DNA of 64,000 nt from Lasiosphaeria ovina (Eukaryota; Ascomycota; Sordariomycetes; Sordariales; Lasiosphaeriaceae), in NCBI GenBank assembly GCA_033439765.1, contig JAULSN010000007.1, positions 1,736,001-1,800,000 of the forward strand, in the 5' to 3' direction. The notes below the pieces were generated by a model. That model did no database searches and was not told the origin of the DNA. It saw nothing but the letters and a program-made list of their open reading frames with translations. Position numbers and translations under genes: made by a program. Shown piece by piece: positions 1 to 9,905 of the stretch (the stretch's first letter is position 1; each line of letters begins with the position of its first letter).

Positions 1-169
1 CTCCACTTTTTCTGCTCTTCATTATCATCCATTCTGCCATCCTTCACCGCCTTCGAATCTATCTCACGGAAGCTCCAAACCTTACCTTCCGTTAAAACCT
101 TTCCATAACTACCACTCTTCCAACTGCTTGAAAACTAATTAATACTCTATCGATATAACCTCTGCAACA
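1..169 (+). repeat. 5' LTR of copia element, 3' part only
   Basis: This stretch is the downstream end of the 5' LTR, truncated by the window start. It aligns base for base with 5787-5955, with two differences: A versus G near 144, and G versus T at 164. It ends in CAACA, the mirror of the TGTTG that opens the 3' LTR. Confidence 0.92.
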
Positions 170-183
170 GGTTATGAGCCCGG
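170..183 (+). promoter_or_regulatory. primer binding site, internal initiator-tRNA type
   Basis: GGTTATGAGCCCGG begins directly after the LTR terminus CAACA. Its reverse complement, CCGGGCTCATAACC, is the anticodon stem-loop sequence expected for a fungal initiator tRNA-Met, not its 3' acceptor end. Drosophila copia is known to prime from an internal fragment of tRNA-iMet with a very similar site. The tRNA match is from memory of the family and was not searched. Confidence 0.75.
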
Positions 184-299
184 AATAAACACCTCGCTCA
201 GCCAGAATTACCCTGGCAACGAATAAATACCCCTTTCTACCTTTGTTTATCTTTTACAACAACCTCTCTCTCTCTCTCTCCTGAAGACTCAGCAACACA

Positions 300-3200
300 A
301 TGTCTTCAGTAAAAAGTCTTTCAATAACCAAGCTTAAAGGTGGTTCAAACTACCAGGGCTGGGCTATAATGGCTAAGGCTGTATTGCTTGAAGCCGATTT
401 AGACTCTACTTTAGAGTCTGAAGAGAATGAGAACCGGAACCAAGAGAAGGCTCTAGCCAAGTTAACCTTACTCTGCGAATACGGTACGGCTCAACATATT
501 ACAGCCTGTAAGACTGCTTTTGCAGCGTGGAAGGTCTTGAAGGACTTGTATAATTCAGACGGTTTCACGTCACAGTACCTTTTAGTACAGCAATACTTTC
601 AGACCCGGCAGTCGGACTTCGAAGACACTGAAGCCTACGTAAGTAAGCTGAAGTCTATACTTGATAATTTGAAGATTCAGAAGCTGGAAATTCCTGAAAT
701 AATAACTATAGCCTGGCTACTGCAAGGCTTAGAACCTGAGTTTAAAACCTTCGTTGCAACGGTTACTCAGACTCTTAGAAAGGACCCAAAGGCTTTCAAC
801 TGGGACTCTTTAACTAGCAGTCTCCTAGATGAAGCCCGAAGACTGGAAGCTCAAAGCATAAGAGGCTCTAAGTCTATAAACAACGTTGGGTTTCGAAAGG
901 ACTTTAATAAAAAACCGTATAAGGGAAAGAAGCCTTGGAAAGTAGGTTTCAAAGCCACTTTCTGTAAATATTGCAAGTTAAAAGGGCATGTGGAAGACGA
1001 CTGTGCTTTCCTACACCCGGAAAAGGCTCCCGATGGCTGGAAAAATAAAGAAAAGTCCAAATACCGAGTTATGAAGACTCAAGGCAACAAGGTTGCTAAT
1101 AAAGCAAAAGAAAGAAGGGAAGAGAAAATAAACCTCCTCCTCGCTAATAGGGACCAATCAGAAGGCCCCGAAGACTCTGAGGAACCCTCGGAATACTCTG
1201 AGGACTCTGAGGAAGACGTTGAATTAGAAGATGTCGAAATACCCTCTACTGAGGAAGACTCTCTAATGGAGGTAAGTAATAACCTTCTTCTTAATATTCA
1301 TAACCCCCAGATAACTAGAAGCAGTATAACTAATAAAATAAATAATATAGTTCTAGATTTGGCCAATCAGGTTACTAGGACGGTTGAAATTGCATTAGAA
1401 ATAAAGGATAGAATAGAAAAGACTAGCTCGAATAGTAATATATATAAAGATAACTTCATTTTTGACTCTGGTGCTTCAGTCCACGTTATAAGTAATAGAT
1501 CGTGGTTTTCAACACTTGATAATTCGACTCAAACAGTGAGTTGGGGTAAGGCAAAGACCTTGAAAATAAAAGGAAAAGGCAATACTACTATAACCTTTAA
1601 CGATACAGGTAGTAAAATAAGTCTAAATAACTGCTTCTATATACCTGAACTAGGTATTAATATTATAAGCCCTTCTGCTTTACCAGACGGATTTTCCTAC
1701 GTTGGTAATAATAAGATAATCTCTATAGTAGAAGGAAATAACTTAATAACTATAGGAACTGTCTCTGAGGGACTCTATATACTGCCTGCAAAGCCTTATA
1801 AAGAGAATAAATATATTAATACTACTCTAGAAGTCTTACACAAGAGATTTGCTCATGTAAATATAAGAAATCTAAGTAATATAATAAAGAATACTATAAG
1901 TAAAGAAGAATACAAAAAGACGGATTTTACACATAAGTGTGAGATTTGCTTACAGGCTGAGTTTCCTAATAAAAGATATAAACAAAGCACTAATACGTAT
2001 ATATATAACTATATAGAAAAGGTTTCTAGTGATCTAGTAGGTCCCTTCAAATATAAGACTTACGATAATAAGCGGTATTTTATAACCTTTTTAGATAAGA
2101 AGAGCCGCGAGTTAGAAATAAGACTATTAGCCGATAAAAAGGACGTACTTAGTGTATTCTTAGAATATAAGGCTATGGCTGAAAATAATATAAAAGGCTA
2201 TAAAATAAGGGTATTTCAAACCGACAACGGTACTGAATATAAAGCCGTACATAACTACCTTCGAAAAGAAGGTATTATAAGTCAACTTAGCCCTCCGGAA
2301 ACTAAAGAGCCTAACGGCTTACCGGAAAGAATAAACCGTACTATAATGTCTAAAGTACGTGCCCTACTTATACAAGCTCAAGCACCTATATACTTGTGGG
2401 GAGAAGCTGCCTTAGCCGTAGCATATATATATAATAGGACTCCACATAGTAGCCTAGACTTTAAAACCCCCTACGAAGTAGGTAAGGAAGAAAAGCCTAA
2501 TATAGATAATATAAAGATGTGGGGATCCGTAGTCTATTATAAAATAAAAGGGCCTAGAGCCTCAAAAATGAAGCCACAGGCTGAAAAAGGCATACTTATA
2601 GGATACGGCGAAGACTTTCATAACTATAAGGTATGGAGTTATACTAGACATAGGGCCTTTTGGTCCCGTGATTTAGAAATACTAGAAGGCGAGATATATA
2701 ATAAAGAAAATAAAGATAACCTTAATATACCGCTTCTAGAAGACGAAGAAGACTTAGAAGACTTAAATAACCCTGAAAACGACTCTGAAGAGTCTATAGA
2801 AATAGATATAAATGAGAGTAAGGGGGTGGAAAGACCCTCTAATACGCACTCTAATATAAATAATAATAATAATAATACTAGAACTATAACTAGGAATTCC
2901 CTACGTAGTAGAAATACTCCGGGAATTATAACTAGGTCTTCTATAAGAAATATAAACTCGGGAACTCCTTATATAAACCATCCTTCTAATAAGGCTATAG
3001 TTGAGATTCCACAAAAGGATTCTAACTATTATAAAGAATTTAAGAAGATTCTATATACCCTAATAAGTATAGAAAATAATTCTAGCTATAACTTTGATCT
3101 TTTTACTATAAAGGAAGCTAATAAAGAGCCCTCAACGTATAAACAAGCTATAGAAAGCTCTGAGGCTTCTAAATGGAATTCGGCTATGAAGGCCGAATTA

Positions 3201-4682
3201 GAAGAGCTAGAAAGACAACATACCTTCGATATAGTGGATTTACCACCTAACTATACACCCTTAGGGGGTAGGTGGGTTTATAAGCTAAAGAAAGATAATA
3301 TAAATAACACGTGGAAATATAAGGCCCGTTGGGTAATACAAGGTTTTAACCAAGTACAATATATAGATTATATAGAGACTTTTTCCACTGTGTGTAGGCC
3401 TGAGACATATAGGCTAGGCTTTATAATAGCTATATCTAAAGGCTGGAAAATACTACAATTTGACGTAAAAAACGCTTTTGTACACGCCGATATAGACACC
3501 ACTATATATATGAAGTTACCTACAGGGTTTTATAAAGATAAAGGGGATAAGGTCTGCTTACTACGTAAGGCATTATACGGCCTAAAACAAGCCCCTAGAC
3601 TTTGGTATAACCTACTAAAGAAAGTCCTTAATAACCTAGGCTATAACGTATTTAACTACGATGACGGTGCTTTTATAAACCCTAGGAATAATACTATAAT
3701 CCTCTGCCACGTGGATGACTTGTTGATTATAGGTCCTCAAGAAGAAGAAATAAATAAAGATATAGAAAAGGCTACAAAAGCTATTAAATTACAACCCCTA
3801 GGGGAAGTAAACACCTTTTTAGGTATAAATATAAGGACGGATTATAAAAATAAGACGTTATTTATGCACCAAATAGACTATACTCAGAAGATCCTTGAAA
3901 AATATAATAAAAAGGGCTTATACCCGAAGTCTAGCCCACTTACGAAGAATAACCTTTATAAGAATAAAGAACAAGCTTCACAAAAAGATATAACACAATA
4001 TCAGCAATATATAGGCTCCCTTCTATATTTAGCCTTGAAGTCTAGACCCGATATAGCGTTTCCGGTGCAATATTGTGCTAGGTATATGAGTAACCCTAGT
4101 ATAGAGCATTTTAAAGCTGTGGATAATATATTCGGATACTTAAATAAATACCCTAATCTAGGTATAACTTATAATGGAATCGACTTAAATAAAGCCGTAA
4201 TTAAGGCCTATAGCGATTCTGATTGGGGTAGCTGTCTAGATTCAAGAAGATCCACTACTGGTTATTTAACTACGTTGAATAATAATATTATAAGCTGGGG
4301 AGTATGCCTACAACAAACCGTAGCTCAGTCTAGTACTGAAGCGGAATATATGGCCTTAGCAGATACTGTGAAAGAAGTAATATACCTTCAAAACTCTCTT
4401 AAAGAGATTAATATAGGCTTAAATCTTAAAATTCCTATACAAATACCCGCTATAATGGAAGATAATAACGGGGCTATAAAACTAGGTCATAACCCTGAAT
4501 TTCATAAAAGAAGTAAGCATATAGATATAAAATATCACCTTATACGTGAAGCAATAGAAAATAATACTATAAGGGTAATATATATACCTACAAAGGAACA
4601 ATTAGCAGATCCTCTCACTAAAGCCGTTGCAGGACCTCTCCTAGCGGCGTGGAAGCCAAAGATTGGTTTACAGAGCCTATAA
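300..4682 (+). CDS. copia Gag-Pol polyprotein
   Basis: This is a single uninterrupted frame of 1460 codons. The N-terminal part is Gag-like and holds a CX2CX4HX4C zinc knuckle (CKYCKLKGHVEDDC, about residues 222-235), followed by an acidic linker. The aspartic protease motif is DSGAS near residue 389. Integrase follows, with an HHCC zinc region and catalytic TDNG at about 642. Reverse transcriptase carries FDVKNAF, LYGLKQAPR and HVDDLLI (about 1137-1143; most copias have YVDD). RNase H carries SDSDWG (about 1305), STEAEY and EDNNGA. All key catalytic motifs look intact. The start at 300 is the first ATG after the leader and begins MSSVKSL. From about 1300 on, codon use is extremely A/T-biased, with many ATA, TAT and CTA codons, unlike the GC-rich host genes. 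The frame probably encodes an active polyprotein, but activity is not shown. Confidence 0.95.
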   Translation: MSSVKSLSITKLKGGSNYQGWAIMAKAVLLEADLDSTLESEENENRNQEKALAKLTLLCEYGTAQHITACKTAFAAWKVLKDLYNSDGFTSQYLLVQQYFQTRQSDFEDTEAYVSKLKSILDNLKIQKLEIPEIITIAWLLQGLEPEFKTFVATVTQTLRKDPKAFNWDSLTSSLLDEARRLEAQSIRGSKSINNVGFRKDFNKKPYKGKKPWKVGFKATFCKYCKLKGHVEDDCAFLHPEKAPDGWKNKEKSKYRVMKTQGNKVANKAKERREEKINLLLANRDQSEGPEDSEEPSEYSEDSEEDVELEDVEIPSTEEDSLMEVSNNLLLNIHNPQITRSSITNKINNIVLDLANQVTRTVEIALEIKDRIEKTSSNSNIYKDNFIFDSGASVHVISNRSWFSTLDNSTQTVSWGKAKTLKIKGKGNTTITFNDTGSKISLNNCFYIPELGINIISPSALPDGFSYVGNNKIISIVEGNNLITIGTVSEGLYILPAKPYKENKYINTTLEVLHKRFAHVNIRNLSNIIKNTISKEEYKKTDFTHKCEICLQAEFPNKRYKQSTNTYIYNYIEKVSSDLVGPFKYKTYDNKRYFITFLDKKSRELEIRLLADKKDVLSVFLEYKAMAENNIKGYKIRVFQTDNGTEYKAVHNYLRKEGIISQLSPPETKEPNGLPERINRTIMSKVRALLIQAQAPIYLWGEAALAVAYIYNRTPHSSLDFKTPYEVGKEEKPNIDNIKMWGSVVYYKIKGPRASKMKPQAEKGILIGYGEDFHNYKVWSYTRHRAFWSRDLEILEGEIYNKENKDNLNIPLLEDEEDLEDLNNPENDSEESIEIDINESKGVERPSNTHSNINNNNNNTRTITRNSLRSRNTPGIITRSSIRNINSGTPYINHPSNKAIVEIPQKDSNYYKEFKKILYTLISIENNSSYNFDLFTIKEANKEPSTYKQAIESSEASKWNSAMKAELEELERQHTFDIVDLPPNYTPLGGRWVYKLKKDNINNTWKYKARWVIQGFNQVQYIDYIETFSTVCRPETYRLGFIIAISKGWKILQFDVKNAFVHADIDTTIYMKLPTGFYKDKGDKVCLLRKALYGLKQAPRLWYNLLKKVLNNLGYNVFNYDDGAFINPRNNTIILCHVDDLLIIGPQEEEINKDIEKATKAIKLQPLGEVNTFLGINIRTDYKNKTLFMHQIDYTQKILEKYNKKGLYPKSSPLTKNNLYKNKEQASQKDITQYQQYIGSLLYLALKSRPDIAFPVQYCARYMSNPSIEHFKAVDNIFGYLNKYPNLGITYNGIDLNKAVIKAYSDSDWGSCLDSRRSTTGYLTTLNNNIISWGVCLQQTVAQSSTEAEYMALADTVKEVIYLQNSLKEINIGLNLKIPIQIPAIMEDNNGAIKLGHNPEFHKRSKHIDIKYHLIREAIENNTIRVIYIPTKEQLADPLTKAVAGPLLAAWKPKIGLQSL

Positions 4683-4779
4683 GACTTTCGAAAGCAATAT
4701 ATATACTATAACGCTCTTTAAAAATATATAATAATATAATATATACGTGGCAATATAAGATATATATAATATATACTCT

Positions 4780-5115
4780 CTGCTTATACTTCTGAAGAAT
4801 AAGGAGGTTTTTAACCCACTATAAGGGTTTTCCTACCTGAAGAAAAGAAACTAATAAAGAGGAATTTCTTCTTATAAGAAGGGTTTTAACTATACTATAC
4901 GATATTTAATAATATACTTTTCCCTTCTATAACCTAAGGTTTTAACTATAATATACGATATATATAATATACTCTTTCCTTAGTATAACTAGGTTTTGAA
5001 CTTTTCCTAGATATATATAAAAGGGTTAATTTTTCCCTATATATATAAGAGGTTTTTTAATTTTTTACCCTCTATATACTATAAGTAGGTTTTTCATTTT
5101 TTACCCTACATAAAG
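4780..5115 (+). repeat. degenerate tandem repeats in the copia 3' untranslated region
   Basis: Between the polyprotein stop and the 3' LTR the sequence repeats a unit of about 45-55 bases. Each unit centres on AAGGGTTTTAA or a variant, followed by a T-rich stretch and a tatata run. The clearest pair is around 4882-4930 and 4934-4980. No ORF is present. The function is unknown. Confidence 0.5.
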
Positions 5116-5166
5116 AAGACTATAAAATACAACTATAATCTAATACCTTTCCATAACGGCATCAGC

Positions 5167-5177
5167 TTAAGGGGGTG
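5167..5177 (+). promoter_or_regulatory. polypurine tract of copia element
   Basis: The purine-rich TTAAGGGGGTG lies immediately before the TGTTGG that starts the 3' LTR. This is the expected place and composition for the plus-strand primer of reverse transcription. Confidence 0.7.
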
Positions 5178-5955
5178 TGTTGGTTTTTAATATATATATT
5201 TTTTACCTTATATAAAATAAACGATATAAAAAGAACTATAAGAGGTAAAAATATATAATAAATATATTTATACTACTTACGTAATAATACAACTATAAAT
5301 AATTGTGGGTCTCTTACATAAGCAATCTTATGTAAGCTGCAAAGCTTACATACACAACGACCTACACCTTACACAACGTAATGCAACCACAACCACTCAA
5401 TGCCCCGCGTATACGGTCTTTGGAATCGATCCAACTGCCACAGGTGTTGGCCCCGCACGGCCAGGGCAGTAGGCGACCTTCAGGCAACCGGTTCCAACAG
5501 CCAGGCCGCTCACAGGGCCACCTGGCCGCGGACCGGGCCACCTGCCGGCCACCTGCAACAGGCCCGGGCCAACTAGCCGCAGGCCCTGCCGGGCCGGCTA
5601 CGACCTTGGCCAACGATCCTCTGTTGGCTTCAGACCGTTGTTCGAAGTGTTGAACAGAGCCGAGTTCCGTTCAACCGAGTCCACACAAGCTGGTATAATA
5701 AGGGGACCATTTTCCCACCTTTGTATTTAGAATAATAACATCTCAATCAGTCTTCGACCAATCACAACAATCTAAATACCATTCTGCTCCACTTTTTCTG
5801 CTCTTCATTATCATCCATTCTGCCATCCTTCACCGCCTTCGAATCTATCTCACGGAAGCTCCAAACCTTACCTTCCGTTAAAACCTTTCCATAACTACCA
5901 CTCTTCCAACTGCTTGAAAACTAATTAATGCTCTATCGATATAACCTCTTCAACA
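5178..5955 (+). repeat. 3' LTR of copia element, 778 bp
   Basis: It starts TGTTGG and ends CAACA, giving a short inverted terminal repeat. The first 260 bases are very AT-rich. The middle (about 5440-5640) is a GC island with repeated GGCCACCTG-like words. A TATAATAAGG motif near 5694 could be promoter DNA, and the last 169 bases match the window start. ORFs in the GC island (5362-5653, both strands) look like composition artefacts. Confidence 0.9.
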
Positions 5956-5957
5956 AG

Positions 5958-7174
5958 TAACGGTATTAGTATACTCCCCGAAATACGTATTATATATATT
6001 ATTATTCGATTAGTTATATAGATAACTATATATAGGACCTACTTAATAATCCGGGCCCCTCGAAAATAACCCCGTATACGCTCAATATCGCTCGTAACCT
6101 CCTTAGTATATTTATGAAGAAAGTTAGCAAAGTCTGCCTCGTATTCCTAGTTATCCTCTACCTACTTTATATACCGCCGTATATATACCTTTATACCGCT
6201 AAAGAATAGTTCGATCGGGTTAAAGTCCGGAGAATACGGCGGTAGGTATACTCTTATAATACCTACCGTATTATATAAGTCATATATATCTTAGTAGTAA
6301 TACCAGCTCGCGTTATCGAGTACTAGGACCGAATATTTACCCGGGAAAGGGTTCATCTTCGGTAATAGGAAGTCTCTTAACTATATCGTAAAGCCTTCCT
6401 AGTTTATTAAGCCCTAGTATATTAATAAATAAAGAAGTCCCTCTATTATGATCGCCGGTAATAGATAGAACCTCTTTCCCCTCTCCAACGGCCTTTTATT
6501 CCTTATAGTATATCCCTTTAGAGCTTACCCCCACTTCCTAAAGCCGTCTCTTTTATCTACGCCTAACTCGTCGATATATACGACTTATTCAGGGGTAAAC
6601 CTAGCTATCTAGAAGACGTGATACCTTCGTAATGCTTCATTCTATTATATTACCCTATACTCGAGCTTCTTCCTGGTCCAGTCATGCTCTTTTAAGCGGA
6701 CGGAAATAGTAGATAGGGAGACGGCGACGTTATAGCGGTCGAGAAGGAGGCTCTACATTTCATCGAGGTACATATCGTTGGTCTCGTAGAGGGCATCGAG
6801 AAGGACCTGTATATAAACAAAGGATAGTCGAGTCAGCTAACTATATATACTGAGCGCGGGACCACGAACCTCAAATGCCTACGGCGCAAGCTTGACTATA
6901 CTTAGCGCGCGCCTCGAGGGCAGAAGAAGCTCGCCATAGATCTTATAGTTGAGCCTATACTTCCGTATTACCCGCTCGCTACATTGGAAGCGTGTTACGA
7001 TCTATTTGTTATTTTCCTCGCCATCGTGAATTGCCACCCAAATGCGCCGGCGTTCGGCATCGGTAAGGCTTCGGTTTGACACTACGCGCCCGGCGGGCAT
7101 CGGGAGGGACAGAAAAGCAGGGCAAATAGAAGATCGACAAATATTGCGTTGTTTGGCCTAGTCTCGGTGCGTTA
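5958..7174 (-). mobile_element. RIP-degraded Tc1/mariner-type transposon
   Basis: The coding remnant is described separately. The proposed ends are degenerate inverted repeats: TAACGG at 5958 and the reverse complement of TAACGCACC ending at 7174, with later similarity in GAAATACG and AAACAACG words and mostly transition differences. Many CAG/TGG to TAG/TAA changes fit repeat-induced point mutation. The exact ends are uncertain because the repeats are badly eroded. Confidence 0.6.
6039..7100 (-). pseudogene. mariner-type DDE transposase, broken by multiple stops
   Basis: Read on the minus strand from an ATG at 7100, the translation opens MPAGRVVSNRSLTDAERRR. It then gives a helix-turn-helix region (about 6810-6660: ETNDMYLDEM, SLSTISVRLKEHDWTRKK), the first catalytic block VYIDELGVDKRDGFRKWG (about 6580-6530), the second block VLVLDNASWYY (about 6330-6295) and the third block LPPYSPDFNPIELFF (about 6245-6205). 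This is the DD34D arrangement of Tc1/mariner transposases of fungi. The frame has many in-frame stops, for example where Trp or Gln is expected, and at least one shift between blocks near 6900. The changes are dominated by G-to-A and C-to-T, as expected from RIP. It is not functional. Confidence 0.85.
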
Positions 7175-7833
7175 CATGCGTTGGATTAGTTCGTTATGGA
7201 AGGAAAGGAAGAAAAAGTCGAAGTTGTTGTGTTTACTTCGAGATATGTATCGCACCCTCAAAAATTGACAGGGATGTTGATCCTACGGCACGCACGTTCT
7301 AAAATGACAACAGGCTGTGCTTGTCACTCGTGGGTGTGGGTCGAGAGAACATCTGCAGAGAAATGGCAGTGGGGTACATCTGTCGGACGACGGCGACTTC
7401 AGCAGACCTACCTTGATGTGTCTGAGAGGCAGTCAGGAGCGGCCCGGAACCGGCCCTGACGCTACTCGTACGGGATACGAATACCAACTAGTACTGAATA
7501 CGCTTTGCCCACCAAAGGGGCGGATGGATACCTTGCCTTGTACGCACTATTTACGGTCTTTCTCCCTTCGAGGGAAGGACCCCTCCCTCCCCAAAACTGA
7601 ACCCCACTAACCATCGCGGAAGATAAGTTGCTACAAGATCCGTGGAAGCAACCCAGAGACGCCAGATCCATTTACCGCCCTCCCGTCCATTTGTTTTTGG
7701 CGTCCCCCCCCATCTCCATCTCCGACTCGGACAGTCTAAGACAAGATACTCCGTATTCCTCCGTCTATTTTAGTCCCCGTGCCGGCCCTCTTTGATTACC
7801 TCCGACACGACAGGCATCAAGCGACCGGGAAAC
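7175..7833. other. intergenic, upstream of the peroxiredoxin gene
   Basis: I see no supported gene here. ORFs in 7196-7671 overlap on both strands and resemble nothing I know. An ATACTCCGTA word lies at 7746-7755, about 80 bases before the peroxiredoxin ATG. Confidence 0.6.
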
Positions 7834-8527
7834 ATGCCGGGTCTCAAGGCTGGCGATTCGTTCCCCGAGGGGGTGAAGTTCACCTATGTTGCGCCGACAG
7901 GGCAGCTGGACTTGACGGCGTGCGGCCTGCCCATCAAGTACGACGCCAGCGAGGGTATGTTTCTTTCAAGATGCACCCCGCCCCGCCCCCCCTCCTCTCT
8001 CTCTCTCTCTCCAAAAAGAACCCCTTCTACTCCCTGTATGCGTTCTTGACCAACGCCTTGTACACACACGCGCGCAGAGTTCAAGAATAAGAAGGTCGTG
8101 CTCGTCGCCGTGCCCGGGGCTTTCACGCCGACGTGCCAAGAACAGCACGTCACGTCGTACCTGGCGAACCTCGACAATCTCAAGGCCAAGGGCGTCGACC
8201 AGGTCGTCTTCATTGCTAGCAACGACCACTTTGTCATGGCGGCGTGGGGCAAGGCAAACGGCGTCAAGGACGACTCGATTGTAAGCCTTGATTCCACATC
8301 ATAGACCCGCTGGTACCCGGGCCTGAGCTAACAGTGGTGCCTGAACGCAGCTGTTCATGTCGGACACTGGACTAGAATTCAGCAAGAGCATTGGTTGGAC
8401 TAAGGGAGACCGTACGCTGAGATACGCCATTGTTGTCGACCACGGCAAGGTTGTCTATGCCGACACTGACGACGTCCCCAAGAGCATTGGCAAGTCTGGT
8501 GCCGAGGCCGTGCTGTCCAAGCTCTGA
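7834..8527 (+). CDS. PMP20: peroxisomal peroxiredoxin (Prx5/PMP20 type)
   Basis: There are three exons: 7834-7954, 8078-8280 and 8351-8527 (166 aa). The protein reduces hydrogen peroxide and organic peroxides through a peroxidatic cysteine, seen here as C60 in PGAFTPTCQEQHV. A second cysteine, C30, sits in TACGLPIKY, as in the fungal allergen Asp f 3 family. VFIASNDHFVMAAWGKA and FSKSIGW are further family signatures. The last three residues are SKL, a canonical type 1 peroxisomal targeting signal, so the enzyme should act in the peroxisome matrix. The length is typical. The start at 7834 (MPGLKAGDSFP) matches the family; the frame runs a little upstream but without an ATG. Intron 1 holds a (CT)n run. 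It is convergent with the eL24 gene. Confidence 0.93.
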
Positions 8528-8988
8528 GAGAAAGGGGCTTGGAGCGGGCATTCCTCTGGGCGAGCGAGTCTTTCCGAGAGGGATGGGATTATGGATTCAG
8601 GGACACTGCTAGAATCATGAATAGGTCTTAACAACGTGAAGAGCCGGCCGCATATTATATATGGGCCCGGACATAAAGAAATTCGGAGGTCGAAATATCT
8701 CCAGTCTCCTACAGCCACGGCGCTGCTTCAGGCTTCGTGCTTCAGACCAAATGCATAAGTCGGCATTCTGTGAGCTACCCATGCAAATGTAATGCCCCGG
8801 GACACAGGATCCGTGCAACCAGCCCTTTTCAGAAACAAGGTGTCTTGTTTTCAAGAGCGAAACCCTTTAAGAGGCGAGCAGGCAAAATAACCGAGACCGA
8901 CCAACCGACTGCGCCCTTTCCTCCATCAGGAAGACCGTAAGACCCATCACCAACCCCAGCTTCATCGACCCGTCCCCCCCAAGACTCT
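8528..8988. other. convergent 3' ends of PMP20 and eL24 genes
   Basis: This stretch holds the 3' untranslated regions of two genes running toward each other. I see no further gene. Confidence 0.6.
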
Positions 8989-9905
8989 TTAACGGCTCTT
9001 GGCGGCAACCTTGACCGGCGCACCCTTCGCGCCTTGCTTGCTGGTCACACGGCCCTGCGATTGGCCCTTGGCGGCTGAGGCGGCGCTCTTCGCCTTCTCG
9101 GCCTTCTTCGCAGCAGCAGCCTCCTGCTTCTTGTCCTTCGACTCCTTGATGGCGGCGAGGCGGGCGGCGCTCCGCACCTCTGGGCGGGTGTTGCGGCGCT
9201 CCTTGATCACATCGAGGGAAGCACCAACGATGGCACGCTGGGCCTTGACGGTGCGGCGGGTGCGCTTCTTGGCGACTTCCTGTAGAGGTGAGAGAGCACG
9301 TCAGTACGGCCAATTTCGTCTCCTCGACAACGCCAACGCTGCCCCGTGACAGAGGCTTCTTCCCATCGGATCCAAACTCATTCGAGAGACCCGAGTATCA
9401 TTCAATCGGATGGGGCACTTGGGCGGCGCGAGGAGTATCCGGCGGGAGCGTGGATCGGAGAGCGTACCTCAGAGATGCCCTTGCGGTGTTGTCTGCGGAA
9501 GAGGACTGTCCACGCAATGCGACGGGGATTCTTGCGCTGCAGGAAGAGGGACTCGGATTTGCCGTTCTGGAACCGGAAGACCTTGCTGTCGCCACGGACG
9601 AAGAGCTTACCCTACACGTTGTAGAAACAATGACAGTGTTAGCGGCCGTCTTGGTACAAACAGTATCCCTTCCTCTTCCCCTCCCCCCTCCCCGAAGTTA
9701 GTGGATTGGGGCTCCCGAGAGAAAGCCTCATAGGGCGGGTCTCGTTCCCATCTAGGAGTCGCGCGCGGCGAGGAACGACGAGTTGGCTCGCCGTCTCCGT
9801 CCCCCACACCCTTCATTTCAACCGTGGAATAAAGGGAGTAAACCGGCAGCGCACCTTTCCAGGGTAAATCCTCTGGCCGGAGAAGGTATCGTCGTACGTC
9901 CTCAT
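8989..9905 (-). CDS. RPL24: 60S ribosomal protein eL24
   Basis: There are three exons on the minus strand: 9905-9855, 9611-9468 and 9279-8989 (161 aa). The protein is a component of the large ribosomal subunit. It starts [18 protein letters not shown] and contains [40 protein letters not shown] and [19 protein letters not shown], all eL24 hallmarks. The N-terminal cysteines of the animal protein are absent, as in yeast. The C-terminal tail is rich in Lys and Ala. The first exon is only 17 codons, followed by a 243-nt intron, an arrangement common in fungal ribosomal protein genes. Its promoter region is shared with TAD1, which starts 437 bases away in the opposite direction. Confidence 0.96.

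Larger units (their letters stand above)
1..5955 (+). mobile_element. Ty1/copia LTR retrotransposon, nearly complete
   Basis: The element has a partial 5' LTR (1-169), a primer binding site, one Gag-Pol frame (300-4682), a purine tract and a full 3' LTR (5178-5955). The first 169 bases match 5787-5955 with only two mismatches that I can see, so the insertion looks recent. The domain order protease, integrase, reverse transcriptase, RNase H is that of the copia superfamily. The true 5' end and the left target duplication lie outside the window. A 5-base duplication, if present, should read AGTAA (5956-5960). Confidence 0.93.

Noticed and set aside
5362..5653. ORFs on both strands in the LTR GC island
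   Set aside because: They are Pro/Ala/Gly-rich products of base composition and lie within the LTR.
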